Below, piece by piece: positions 47,542-56,331 of a stretch of 64,000 bases of DNA. Below the pieces are notes generated by a model. The model saw only the letters and a program-made list of their open reading frames with translations, made no database searches and had not been told where the DNA came from. The first letter of the stretch is position 1. Each line of letters starts with the position of its first letter. The DNA comes from Puia dinghuensis. Its GTDB lineage: Bacteria; Bacteroidota; Bacteroidia; Chitinophagales; Chitinophagaceae. The stretch is taken from assembly GCA_026225275.1 (NCBI GenBank), contig JAMFSL010000057.1:18072-82071 (forward strand). The letters are read 5' to 3'. The position numbers and the translations under genes were made by a program.

Positions 47542-48904
47542 GAACGGTCGCGTCGTCACCGCGACAGATAATTATATTGGCGATGTACTGATCGAAGGCG
47601 AGACGGTTGCTACTATGGGGCGGGATCTGGCGGCGAATGCCGATAGGGTAATCGATGCGACGGGCCTGCTGGTGATGCCCGGCGGGATCGATCCGCATGT
47701 CCACCTGGACATGCCTTTCATGGGCACCTTCTCCAGTGATACCCATGAGACCGGTACACGGGCGGCCCTTTTCGGTGGCACTACGATGGTGATCGATTTT
47801 GTGCTGCAGCGCCAGGGGCATTCGCTAAAGGAAGCACTGGCGGAATGGAACGGCCGGGCTCTTGGGAACGCGGTGGGTGACTATGGCTTTCATATGGCTG
47901 TCACCGATTATAATGATTCTACCCGTGCGGAGATCGCGGAAATGGTCGAACTGGGGATCACCTCCTTTAAAACCTTTATGGCCTATAAGGGAGCTTTGAT
48001 GATCGATGACCGGCAGATGACTGCACTGATGGAGGAAGTAAAACGGCAAGGCGGCATCGTGACGGTTCATGCCACCAACGGGGATATGATCGATTACCTC
48101 ATTGCCAAACACCGTGCGGAAGGCAAGCTGTCTCCTCTGTATCATTACCTGTCCCAGCCGGAAGTCACAGAGGCCGAGGCCTCGTCGAGGTTTGCAGATA
48201 TCGCGGACTATACAGGTTGCCCGGGATACATCGTACACCTGACCTGCGAAGGCGCCCTCAATGCCGTGCGTAATGCGACCCGGCGCAACCAGAAAGTATT
48301 TGTCGAGACCTGCATCCAATATCTGCTGCTGGACGCGTCTTTATATGAAAAGGATTTCGACGGCGCCAAATGGGTGATGAGTCCGCCCCTGCGGCAGAAG
48401 AAAGACCAGGAGACTCTATGGGCCGGCATCAACCAGGGTCTGGTCAATGTCGTGGCCACCGATCACTGCCCGTTCATGTGGCAGCAGAAGCTGATGGGAG
48501 AAAAGGATTTCTCGAAAATCCCCAATGGCCATCCGGCTATCGAGAACAGGATGGAGTTGCTGTACAGTGAAGGTGTGCACAAGGGCAGGATCAGCCTGAA
48601 CAAATACGTCGAAGTGGCGTGCACCAATCCGGCCAGGATCTTCGGTATGTTTCCCCGCAAGGGCACGATCGCTCCGGGCAGTGATGCGGATATCGTACTT
48701 TTTGATCCGTTGGCAAAGCACACGCTGTCGGCGTCCACGCACCATATGAATGTCGACTACTCGGCATATGAAGGCTGGGAACTAACGGGTAAGGTGAAGA
48801 CCGTGCTGTTGCGGGGAAAGGTCGCCATCGACAACGGAAAATGCCTGATGGAAAAAGGAAATGGACAATTTATTCCGCGGAACAAGGTTAGCGGGATCAT
48901 CTGA
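47525..48904 (+). CDS. hydA: Dihydropyrimidinase (D-hydantoinase family)
   Basis: A 459-residue amidohydrolase that opens dihydrouracil to N-carbamoyl-beta-alanine (dihydrothymine analogously). The binuclear metal site is complete: HVH at H58/H60 in GGIDPHVHLDMPF, the carboxylated lysine in the FKTFMAYKG segment (K155 by analogy with D-hydantoinase), the later histidines in IVTVHATNGD and GYIVHLTCEG, and the aspartate in VVATDHCPF. The terminal beta-sandwich includes GTIAPGSDADIVLFDP. It starts inside the permease gene (17-bp overlap), implying translational coupling. Length and motifs fit dihydropyrimidinase better than allantoinase or dihydroorotase. Confidence 0.95.
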
Positions 48905-48982
48905 CCGGGAGGCCCTGAACGGACCGGATTGTCGCTGCCGCAATGGCTGAAGCGTTAACTGTAAACGAAAACAATCATACGA

Positions 48983-49849
48983 ATGCCCAGAATCATTACA
49001 TCAGGTCTGATCCAGATGAGCCTTCCGAAGACCGAAGGCGAAGGCACGATCGAAGAGATCAAGGAAGCCATGGTACAAAAGCACCTGCCCTATATCGAAG
49101 AAGCAGGCGAAAAAGGCGTGCAGATCCTCTGCCTGCAGGAGATCTTCAATACTCCCTATTTCTGTCCCGGCCAGAACAGCGCCTGGTACGAATCCGCGGA
49201 AAGCGTACCTGGTCCGACCACTTACCGGATGGCCGAATATGCCAGGAAATACAACATGGTCATGATCGTTCCGATATATGAAAAGGAGGCACCTGGCGTG
49301 TTGTACAATACTGCCGCTGTCATCGATGCCGACGGTACCTACCTGGGCAAATACCGGAAGAATCATATCCCGCATACGTCCGGTTTCTGGGAGAAGTTCT
49401 TCTTCAAGCCCGGCAACCTGGGCTATCCCGTCTTCCAGACACGGTACGCGAAGATCGGCGTGTATATCTGCTATGACCGGCATTTCCCCGACGGTGCCCG
49501 CTGTCTGGGATTGAATGGAGCGGAGATCGTCTACAATCCTTCGGCCACTGTGGCCGGATTGTCACAGTATTTGTGGAATTTGGAGCAACCGGCTCACGCA
49601 GCGGCCAATGGGTATTACATGGGCTGTATCAATCGTGTGGGCGAAGAAAAGCCTTGGAACCTGGGCCGGTTTTACGGCAGCTCCTATTTCGTCGATCCCA
49701 GGGGGCAGATATTCGCCCAGGCTTCTGACAGCAAAGACGAACTGCTCATCGCCCGTTTTGATCTCGACAAGATCGAAGAAGTGCGGAACGTCTGGCAGTT
49801 CTTTCGTGACCGCCGGCCGGAGACCTACGGAAAATTAACGGAGCTGTAA
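48983..49849 (+). CDS. pydC: Beta-ureidopropionase (N-carbamoyl-beta-alanine amidohydrolase), nitrilase superfamily
   Basis: A 288-residue carbon-nitrogen hydrolase that releases beta-alanine, CO2 and NH3 from N-carbamoyl-beta-alanine. The catalytic triad is visible: Glu53 in LCLQEIFNTPYFCP, Lys126 in GKYRKNHIPH, Cys163 in GVYICYDRHFPDGAR. The long GFWEKFFFKPGN loop and GEEKPWNLGRFYGSSYF are typical of beta-ureidopropionase rather than generic omega-amidases. The start ATG at 48983 leads directly into the first strand. A 78-bp gap precedes it and the next gene starts immediately after its stop, consistent with the same operon. Confidence 0.94.
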   Translation: MPRIITSGLIQMSLPKTEGEGTIEEIKEAMVQKHLPYIEEAGEKGVQILCLQEIFNTPYFCPGQNSAWYESAESVPGPTTYRMAEYARKYNMVMIVPIYEKEAPGVLYNTAAVIDADGTYLGKYRKNHIPHTSGFWEKFFFKPGNLGYPVFQTRYAKIGVYICYDRHFPDGARCLGLNGAEIVYNPSATVAGLSQYLWNLEQPAHAAANGYYMGCINRVGEEKPWNLGRFYGSSYFVDPRGQIFAQASDSKDELLIARFDLDKIEEVRNVWQFFRDRRPETYGKLTEL

Positions 49850-51256
49850 ATGGCTATTACCAACCATAAGCTGACGGATGCTGAATATGCACAGAATTTC
49901 AGCGATATCCATCCTCCGTTGGAAACGCGGGATGCGGCGCTGGTCGATGCCAACCGATGCCTGTTCTGCTATGACGCTCCTTGCACCAAAAGCTGCCCTA
50001 CCGGCATCGACGTGCCCAAATTCATTCAACAGATCACTACCGATAACCTGCGGGGATCGGCGCATACGATCTTTAGCGCCAATATCATGGGTGGCGGCTG
50101 TAGCCGCGTCTGCCCGGTGGAAAAACTGTGTGAAGGCGCCTGTGTATACAATTTGATGGACGAGGCCCCCATCTCCATCGCGCGTCTGCAACGTTATCCC
50201 ACCGAGAAAGCCATCGCCGGAGGATGGACGCTGTTCAGTCGTGCTGCGCCAAGGGGTCGCAAAGTGGCTATTGTGGGCGCCGGCCCTTCCGGACTTAGTT
50301 GCGCGCATGTGCTGGCCCGGGCAGGTGTCGAAGTGACCATTTATGAAAAAGAGTCTAAAGGTGGCGGGCTGATGACTTACGGCATTGCCGCCTATAAGGT
50401 CACGCCGGAGTTTTGTTCAGCTGAGCTGGACTATATCCTCTCCATCGGCGGGATCAGTATTCTGTATGGACAGGAGTTGGGGCGTGATATCACGCTGGAT
50501 CAGCTGCGGCAGCAATACGACGCCATCTACCTGGCATTCGGGGTAGGCGTGGCCCGGCGGCTGGATATTCCGGGGGAAGATCTGGAAGGCGTGGTGGACG
50601 CGATACGTTTCATTTACGATATTCGGGCCAACGGATTTTCGTCGGTGCCGGTAGGCGATAAAGTGGCGGTGATCGGCCTGGGCATGACTGCCATCGATGC
50701 CGCGACGCAGGCCCGGCGGCTTGGGGCTGGGGAAGTCACGCTGATCTACCGGCGTACTGAAGCCGAAATGCCGTGCACGGAGGCCGAGCTCGATATTGCC
50801 AAGCTTGACGGCTGCCGGATCCTATGGTTGACTTCGCCGAAGGCTGCCATCGGGGACAACGGACGGCTGACAGGGCTGGTCTGCAGCCGGATGCGACTGG
50901 GGGAAGCGGATCATTCCGGCCGTCGTTCGCCTGTCGATACGGGGGAGACAGTGATACTGGAAGTGGACATGGTCATCAAGGCTGCGGGACAGGTACCGTA
51001 CACAGATCTCGTGCAATCGGCCGGCCTGGATAATGACAAGGGAAGGATCAGGATGGGCGAAGGAGGAGCAACTGCGATCGTCATGCCGGCTACTGCGGCG
51101 ATCGTCATGCCGGATAGCACAGCCGCTTACGCCCCCGTATTCGCCGGCGGCGACTGTGTCAATGGCGGAAAGGAAGTCGTCGATGCGGTGCAGGCAGGAA
51201 AAGACGCGGCCGCGGCGATATTGAAATATGCAGGTATCGAACAACCCAAAAATTAA
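49850..51256 (+). CDS. preT: Dihydropyrimidine dehydrogenase, NAD(P)H/FAD subunit (PreT)
   Basis: A 468-residue iron-sulfur flavoprotein, the electron-input half of bacterial dihydropyrimidine dehydrogenase. The eight N-terminal cysteines expected for two 4Fe-4S clusters are present (C37, C40, C45, C49; C84, C88, C94, C98). Two Rossmann motifs follow: VAIVGAGPSGLSCAHVLARAG for FAD and VAVIGLGMTAIDAA for NAD(P). The C-terminal FAD end is VFAGGDCVNGGKEVVDAVQAG. It lies directly between beta-ureidopropionase (no gap) and PreA (4 bp), matching PreT-PreA order. An in-frame 24-bp duplication at 51074-51121 repeats AIVMP in a loop near the C-terminal FAD motif. A GltD-like glutamate synthase subunit is excluded by the partner. 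Confidence 0.94.
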   Translation: MAITNHKLTDAEYAQNFSDIHPPLETRDAALVDANRCLFCYDAPCTKSCPTGIDVPKFIQQITTDNLRGSAHTIFSANIMGGGCSRVCPVEKLCEGACVYNLMDEAPISIARLQRYPTEKAIAGGWTLFSRAAPRGRKVAIVGAGPSGLSCAHVLARAGVEVTIYEKESKGGGLMTYGIAAYKVTPEFCSAELDYILSIGGISILYGQELGRDITLDQLRQQYDAIYLAFGVGVARRLDIPGEDLEGVVDAIRFIYDIRANGFSSVPVGDKVAVIGLGMTAIDAATQARRLGAGEVTLIYRRTEAEMPCTEAELDIAKLDGCRILWLTSPKAAIGDNGRLTGLVCSRMRLGEADHSGRRSPVDTGETVILEVDMVIKAAGQVPYTDLVQSAGLDNDKGRIRMGEGGATAIVMPATAAIVMPDSTAAYAPVFAGGDCVNGGKEVVDAVQAGKDAAAAILKYAGIEQPKN

Positions 51257-51260
51257 GTCT

Positions 51261-52529
51261 ATGGCCGATCTGAGCACTGATTTCCTCGGCATCCGCAGCC
51301 CCAATCCCTATTGGCTGGCCAGCGCACCTCCTACCGACAAACTCGTCAATGTCCTGCGCGCCTTCGAAGCCGGCTGGGGGGGCGTGGTTTGGAAGACGTT
51401 AGGTAGCCAGGTGAAGAATGTCTCTTCGCGCTACTCTGCCGTCGGCTATCACGGCAGCCGGGTCATGGGGCTAAACAATATAGAGTTGATCAGCGACCGG
51501 CCACTGGACCTCAACCTTAGAGAGATCAGGGAATGTATCCGCCTTTTCCCCGACCGGGCCATGGTGGTCTCCCTGATGGCGGATAATGACCGGCAAAGCT
51601 GGCAGGAGCTGATTAAAAAAGTGGAAGATACCGGCGCTCATGGTCTGGAGCTTAATTTCGGCTGCCCGCACGGGATGACGGAAAGAGGAATGGGCGCGGC
51701 CGTAGGCCAGGACCCGGAGATTGCCCGCCTCGTAGTGGAATGGGTGATGGAGGCGGCCACCATTCCCGTCATCACCAAGCTGACCCCCAATGTCCACTCC
51801 GTCGTTCCGACAGGCCGCGCCGCCGTAGAGGCAGGCAGCCAGGCCCTCTCGCTCATCAATACCATCCAGTCCGTCACAGGCGTCGACCTGGATACCTTCA
51901 TCCCCAATCCCAATGTGGGGGGAAAATCTACTTTCGGAGGTTACTGCGGCCCGGCCGTCAAACCAATCGCGCTGAAAATGTTGACGACCATTGCGCAGGA
52001 TCCCGTCACCGCCAAAGTGCCGGTATCGGGCATCGGCGGCATCAGCACCTGGAAGGACGCCGCGGAGTTCATGCTCCTGGGGTCTACGAGTGTGCAGGTA
52101 TGCACTGCCGTTATGACACATGGCTTCCGGATCATCGAAGATCTCTGTGAAGGGCTCAGTAATTGGATGGATGAAAAAGGATTTGCCCGGACCACGGATT
52201 TTATCGGCAAATCCGTCCCTACCCTCACCCACTGGGAAGACCTCGATATGAATTATCATATCGTCGCCCGCATCGATCCGGAGAAATGTATCCACTGTGG
52301 ACTTTGTTATATCGCCTGCGAAGATGCATCGCACCAGTCGATCGCTTTGACCCCCGGTCAACCCTACAATACCTACACGATAAAAGAAGCCGAATGCGTC
52401 GGCTGCAATTTATGCAAGCTGATCTGCCCGGTGGATAGCTGCATCACGATGGTCGAACAGCGCCATGGGGCAGAATACCTGAACTGGAAGGAATTTCAGC
52501 GCAGGGGGCTGCCGCTGAACGATCACTGA
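51261..52529 (+). CDS. preA: Dihydropyrimidine dehydrogenase, FMN/4Fe-4S subunit (PreA)
   Basis: A 422-residue subunit that reduces uracil or thymine at FMN, the first step of the pathway. A dihydroorotate-dehydrogenase-like barrel carries the active-site loop ELNFGCPHGMTERGMG with Cys135, equivalent to the general acid Cys671 of pig DPD. The C-terminal ferredoxin domain has two 4Fe-4S motifs (C343, C346, C349, C353 and C379, C382, C385, C389). The ATG at 51261 is chosen because the conserved DLSTDFLGIRSPNPYWLASAPPTD begins there; an upstream start at 51228 would overlap PreT. This is the last gene of the operon. Confidence 0.95.
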   Translation: MADLSTDFLGIRSPNPYWLASAPPTDKLVNVLRAFEAGWGGVVWKTLGSQVKNVSSRYSAVGYHGSRVMGLNNIELISDRPLDLNLREIRECIRLFPDRAMVVSLMADNDRQSWQELIKKVEDTGAHGLELNFGCPHGMTERGMGAAVGQDPEIARLVVEWVMEAATIPVITKLTPNVHSVVPTGRAAVEAGSQALSLINTIQSVTGVDLDTFIPNPNVGGKSTFGGYCGPAVKPIALKMLTTIAQDPVTAKVPVSGIGGISTWKDAAEFMLLGSTSVQVCTAVMTHGFRIIEDLCEGLSNWMDEKGFARTTDFIGKSVPTLTHWEDLDMNYHIVARIDPEKCIHCGLCYIACEDASHQSIALTPGQPYNTYTIKEAECVGCNLCKLICPVDSCITMVEQRHGAEYLNWKEFQRRGLPLNDH

Positions 52530-52533
52530 ATAG

Positions 52534-52552
52534 GGCCGGTTGTTCGCCGGCC
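52534..52552. terminator. GC-rich hairpin between convergent preA and galM
   Basis: GGCCGG and CCGGCC pair around a seven-base loop, in the 35-bp gap between two convergent stops. There is no long T-run on either side, so it may end both transcripts only weakly. Confidence 0.4.
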
Positions 52553-52564
52553 GCATCGATCGGG

Positions 52565-53764
52565 CTATTTCGTCGAAAACTGAAAAATAGTGGTAGACTG
52601 GAATGTTTCGCCCGGCTTCAGCTCCGTCGTCGGGAAAGAAGGCTCATTCGGTGAATCCGGGAAGCGCTGTGTCTCCAGGCAGAAAGCCGAGCGGTAGTCA
52701 TCACGTTTACCGGCCTTCAATGGATTGGTGCCCTTCAGGAAATTCCCGCCATAGAACTGTACCCCCGGCTGATCGGTGTAGACGTTCAGCACAATATCAC
52801 TGTGGTCACCCTGGACAGTCACGGCATGCGCCAGATTACCGCCGCCGATGATCGTATCGCCTTTGGCCCGGTTTAGCACAAAATTGTGGTCATAACCTTT
52901 GCCATATTTGATCTGCGGATTGGCTGTATCGTTGACCCTCGCCCCGATATACATCGGCTGGCGAAAATCCAGGGGTGTACCGGCCACCGGTTCGATCTTG
53001 CCCGTCGGGATGAGGGTGGAATCCACCGGCGTATACTGGTCGGCATTGATCATCAGTGTATGGTTATTGATCGTCCCGCTGCCCTGGCCGTTCAGGTTGA
53101 AGTAAGAATGATTGGTAATGTTGAGGACCGTAGCCTTGTCCGTCGTCGCGTAATAATTGACGACCAGGGCGTTGCTGTCGGTCAGCGTATAGGTGACCTT
53201 TACCGTCAGGTTACCCGGGTATCCTTCCTCACCGTCTTTCGACTGATACGTCAATTCGACGGCGTGATCATTCAGCTGATGCCCCGTCCAGACGACCGCA
53301 TCGAAACCTTTCTTGCCGCCATGCAGATGATTGGGTCCGTCATTGGTCGCCAGCGTATAGGTTTTGCCGTTGAGTTTGAACTTGGCCTTCGCGATCCGGT
53401 TGCCATAACGGCCTACGATGGCTCCGAAGTAGGTGTCCGGCTGATGAATATATTTCCCGACGCTGTCATAGCCCAGCACTACATCCGTCAGCACTCCCTT
53501 TTTGTCCGGTACCAACAGGCTGACCAACCTGGCGCCATAGTTGGTGATCGCGGCCGTGGCCTGACCCTTGCCCTTCAGGATAAAAAGCGCTGTGGGCTGA
53601 CCGTCGACGATATCATGGAAGGCAGCGGTATCCGGAAGGACAGCGGCGGCCGTCGCAGGGTTGACCGTCGTATCGGAACCTGTTACCGGGGCGGGGTTAT
53701 TGTTGCCGCAGGACGCGAAGAGCACTGCCACTAGTGCGGTAGAAAAGAAAGCGAGTTTGTTCAT
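52565..53764 (-). CDS. galM: Galactose mutarotase (aldose 1-epimerase), periplasmic lipoprotein
   Basis: A 399-residue lipoprotein: the signal FFSTALVAVLFASC predicts lipidation at Cys18 or nearby, followed by a Thr/Ala-rich linker. The mutarotase beta-sandwich shows GRYGNRIAKAKFKLNGKTY, NHLHGGKKGFD, the catalytic histidine region NITNHSYFNLNG and the catalytic glutamate in FCLETQRFPDSPN. The enzyme interconverts alpha and beta anomers of galactose and related sugars. The start at 53764 is set by the lipoprotein signal; a longer frame to 53803 would overlap the galK stop. It lies 35 bp downstream of galactokinase on the same strand, a classic gal pairing; the cell-envelope location means it acts before import. 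Confidence 0.93.
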   Translation of the reverse strand: MNKLAFFSTALVAVLFASCGNNNPAPVTGSDTTVNPATAAAVLPDTAAFHDIVDGQPTALFILKGKGQATAAITNYGARLVSLLVPDKKGVLTDVVLGYDSVGKYIHQPDTYFGAIVGRYGNRIAKAKFKLNGKTYTLATNDGPNHLHGGKKGFDAVVWTGHQLNDHAVELTYQSKDGEEGYPGNLTVKVTYTLTDSNALVVNYYATTDKATVLNITNHSYFNLNGQGSGTINNHTLMINADQYTPVDSTLIPTGKIEPVAGTPLDFRQPMYIGARVNDTANPQIKYGKGYDHNFVLNRAKGDTIIGGGNLAHAVTVQGDHSDIVLNVYTDQPGVQFYGGNFLKGTNPLKAGKRDDYRSAFCLETQRFPDSPNEPSFPTTELKPGETFQSTTIFQFSTK

Positions 53765-53799
53765 ATAGCAAAAATTAGATTGACGAATGATTTCGATGG

Positions 53800-54984
53800 T
53801 CATTTGGCTAACGATGTTCCATTTTCGATCTCCCCGATATACACTTTCAGTTCCTTCTTCATCGCCTGCCGGTACACCGGGGTGATCCTTTCTACCAACC
53901 CATCGATAGCGGATTCTTTCACCAGGTTGATCGTACAGCCGCCGAAACCACCGCCCATCATCCGGGCCCCGATGACATCCGGATCGTCTTTTACCTGGTC
54001 CACCAGGAAGTCCAGTTCCTCGCAGCTGACTTCATAATCATGGCTCAACCCTTTATGCGTAGCAAACATTTTTTGACCAAATGCCGCCAGATCGCCTTTT
54101 TGCAGGTCTTCCGTACCAGCCAGCAGGCGTGCGTTTTCTTCCACCACATAGCGGCAGCGCCGGTATACCAGCATATCCACCGGCTCCACGAACGCCTCCA
54201 GCATCGACAGGGTAACATCGCGCAGGCTGGTGATATCCGGATAGTGTGCCTGCACCAGCCTGACGCCGGCTTCGCACTGCTGCCGCCGGGTATTGTATTC
54301 TGATGAGGCCAGGGAATGCTTGACGTTCGAATCGAGCAGAACGATCCTGATCCCGTCCATATCAAAGGGAAAATAGGTGTATTCAAGACTCTGGCAGTCC
54401 AGCCGGATGACATGGTTCTTCCGGCCGAACATGCTGGCGAACTGGTCCATGATGCCGCATTGCAAGCCAACAAATACGTTCTCTGCTTTTTGCGATAGCT
54501 TCACCATCGTCAGCCGGTCCAGACCCAACGCAAAGAGCTCGCTGAGAGCGAATGCCGTGGCACATTCCAGGGCCGCGGAAGAGGACATGCCTGCTCCCAG
54601 GGGTATATCGCCGCCAAAGACGCAGTTAAAACCTCCTAGTGGATGACCCAACGCCTGTATCTGCTGAATAACGCCCAGCAGGTAATCCGGCCAATGCAGC
54701 GGGGAAGGTTCCAGGCGGTCGATGATGCCGGTATAGGTCTGGTCCAGGTCGAGAGAAACGAGATGAAGTTCATTGTCGCTGCGACGGCCAACGGCCATAT
54801 AAATGGCCTTATTGATAGCAGCCGGCAATACATAACCATTATTGTAATCCGTATGTTCTCCGAGCAGGTTGACCCTACCGGGCGACCGGACGATCAGGGG
54901 ATTTTCGCCGGCAAAAACGGAATGGAATTTTTCTAGTACCCGGGAAGATAATGAGGCAGGTTGGGCGGTCGCTGTATTCATCAT
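53800..54984 (-). CDS. galK: Galactokinase
   Basis: A 394-residue GHMP kinase that phosphorylates galactose to galactose 1-phosphate in the cytoplasm. The galactokinase signature RSPGRVNLLGEHTDYNNGYVLP, the ATP-binding GHMP motif PLGAGMSSSAALECA and the C-terminal motif GARMMGGGFGGCTINLV are present. The start is one of two adjacent ATGs (54984 or 54981); the frame is open 102 codons further upstream over the epimerase gene, but that stretch has no galactokinase similarity. It sits between the dipeptide epimerase (41 bp upstream) and galM (35 bp downstream), suggesting a three-gene transcript. Genes for galT and galE are not in the window. Confidence 0.95.
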   Translation of the reverse strand: MMNTATAQPASLSSRVLEKFHSVFAGENPLIVRSPGRVNLLGEHTDYNNGYVLPAAINKAIYMAVGRRSDNELHLVSLDLDQTYTGIIDRLEPSPLHWPDYLLGVIQQIQALGHPLGGFNCVFGGDIPLGAGMSSSAALECATAFALSELFALGLDRLTMVKLSQKAENVFVGLQCGIMDQFASMFGRKNHVIRLDCQSLEYTYFPFDMDGIRIVLLDSNVKHSLASSEYNTRRQQCEAGVRLVQAHYPDITSLRDVTLSMLEAFVEPVDMLVYRRCRYVVEENARLLAGTEDLQKGDLAAFGQKMFATHKGLSHDYEVSCEELDFLVDQVKDDPDVIGARMMGGGFGGCTINLVKESAIDGLVERITPVYRQAMKKELKVYIGEIENGTSLAK

Positions 54985-55025
54985 GGTTCGCTGATCTATA
55001 AGTGTCGAATGTACATCTATTTTTG

Positions 55026-56051
55026 TTATCTGGAATAAAGCCCCGTAAATTCCACCCCCAGACCCGGGCCGCGGGGAATAGTCACTTTCCCAGCCGATAT
55101 GACAAGACCTTTCGCCAGATCTTCCTTTAATAATAGCGGCCCATCCATATCCACGTAGTCCAAGTCCGGCAGCAGGTGAGCGATGGCCGCGCTGCCGATG
55201 GAACTCTCGTTCATACTGCCCACCATCACTTTCATCCCCAGTGACCTTGCCTTTTCGATCATGCGCCGGGCCGGGGTCAGTCCGCTGCACTTTGTCAGTT
55301 TAATGTTGATGCCGTGAAAATGCTGATGGCAGGCTTCTACATCTTCTTCACGGACACAGGATTCGTCTGCTATGAGCGGCAGGGGGGAAGACTTATACAG
55401 GATCTTCATCCCTTCCCAATCGTCTCTGGCCAGAGGCTGCTCTACAAATTCCACTCCCAGCTCCGCCAGCCGGGGGATCTTCTGCAAAGCCTCTTCTACC
55501 GTCCAGGCGGCATTGGCGTCCACCCGTAAGATGGCATCGGTATGCCGGCGCAAAGCCTCTACGATCGCCAGGTCATCGGGCGTACCCAGTTTTATCTTAT
55601 AGATAGGCCAGGGCAGTTCCGCCATTTTATCTACCATTTTTTCGATGGTATCGATCCCTATAGTATAATCTGTTGGCGGCCCCTGAGTCGGGTCCAGCCG
55701 CCAGAGGGCATATAGAGGCTGCTGGCGAAGCTTACCGAAAAGATCCCAGGCAGCTATATCCAGTGCGCAGACCAGGAAGGGGTTATCGGGTATCAGATGA
55801 TGCAGATAATGCCAGTAACGCTGGGGATCGGTGAGGGCAAATTGCTGTATAAAGGTCTTTTTAGCCTCCAGGTCGTAAATCATCTTCTCTACGGGAATAT
55901 GATAATAACTGATGGCCGGAGCCTCGCCATAGCCTTTTAAGCCCTTATGCTCTAACTCTACGACCAGGGTGGGCTGATGGGTCTTGGTCCCTCTGGAGAT
56001 AGTAAACGGATGCCGGAAAGCCAGGTTATAAGAGTAGTAGTTGCACGTCAT
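55026..56051 (-). CDS. Dipeptide epimerase (L-Ala-D/L-Glu epimerase type), enolase superfamily
   Basis: A 341-residue enzyme of the muconate-lactonising subgroup. Catalytic lysines K152-x-K154 (YKIKLG) and K251 (NIKLTK), metal ligands D178, E204 and D229, and the DMDG motif at 301-304 that marks dipeptide epimerases by binding the substrate amino group are all visible. These enzymes recycle murein peptides by epimerising L-Ala-D-Glu, though many relatives act on other dipeptides. The start at 56051 (MTCNYYSYNLAFRHPF) is at the conserved first strand; the upstream extension to 56120 is not conserved-looking. A -7 box ends 5 bp upstream, so the mRNA may be leaderless. Confidence 0.9.
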   Translation of the reverse strand: MTCNYYSYNLAFRHPFTISRGTKTHQPTLVVELEHKGLKGYGEAPAISYYHIPVEKMIYDLEAKKTFIQQFALTDPQRYWHYLHHLIPDNPFLVCALDIAAWDLFGKLRQQPLYALWRLDPTQGPPTDYTIGIDTIEKMVDKMAELPWPIYKIKLGTPDDLAIVEALRRHTDAILRVDANAAWTVEEALQKIPRLAELGVEFVEQPLARDDWEGMKILYKSSPLPLIADESCVREEDVEACHQHFHGINIKLTKCSGLTPARRMIEKARSLGMKVMVGSMNESSIGSAAIAHLLPDLDYVDMDGPLLLKEDLAKGLVISAGKVTIPRGPGLGVEFTGLYSR

Positions 56052-56056
56052 GGGCG

Positions 56057-56064
56057 CAAAAATA
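56057..56064 (-). promoter_or_regulatory. Candidate -7 promoter box for the dipeptide epimerase, nearly leaderless
   Basis: The minus strand reads TATTTTTG (TAnnTTTG) ending 5 bp before the ATG at 56051. No clear -33 TTTG is present. Confidence 0.4.
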
Positions 56065-56081
56065 GGGAAGATTTTGAACGT

Positions 56082-56149
56082 TCGTCGGGTAAGATCAGCG
56101 AGACAGTCGGGCGAAAACAAACGATCGTCGGGTAAAATCCGCCGATCGT
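56082..56149. repeat. Direct and inverted repeats in a divergent intergenic region
   Basis: TCGTCGGGTAARATC occurs at 56082-56096 and 56125-56139 (43-bp period; one base differs). The second copy lies between perfect 7-bp inverted arms, ACGATCG (56121-56127) and CGATCGT (56143-56149). The layout suggests an operator for the epimerase-galK-galM unit or the divergent T9SS gene. The rest of the 280-bp gap shows no further structure. Confidence 0.5.
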
Positions 56150-56331
56150 CACCCTGCGGGAATTACTGGTCAAAGAGGTGGATCTACTAACTTTTTTGCA
56201 GAATTGAGAACGATTTTCCCTTCGTGGGAATGACCGGAGCGGACATCCTTTTGCAATTACCTGAAATTCAATTCTTTGTGTTTTGGCATCTTTTTCACAT
56301 ATCTTCTGGCATAACACGAAATCCGAACCAA

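Noticed and set aside
49850..51256. Call as glutamate synthase small subunit
   Set aside because: PreT and GltD share domains, but the adjacent PreA, dihydropyrimidinase and beta-ureidopropionase genes decide in favour of PreT.
54985..55290. N-terminal extension of galactokinase
   Set aside because: The upstream codons overlie the dipeptide epimerase and show no galactokinase similarity; the double ATG at 54984/54981 is the natural start.
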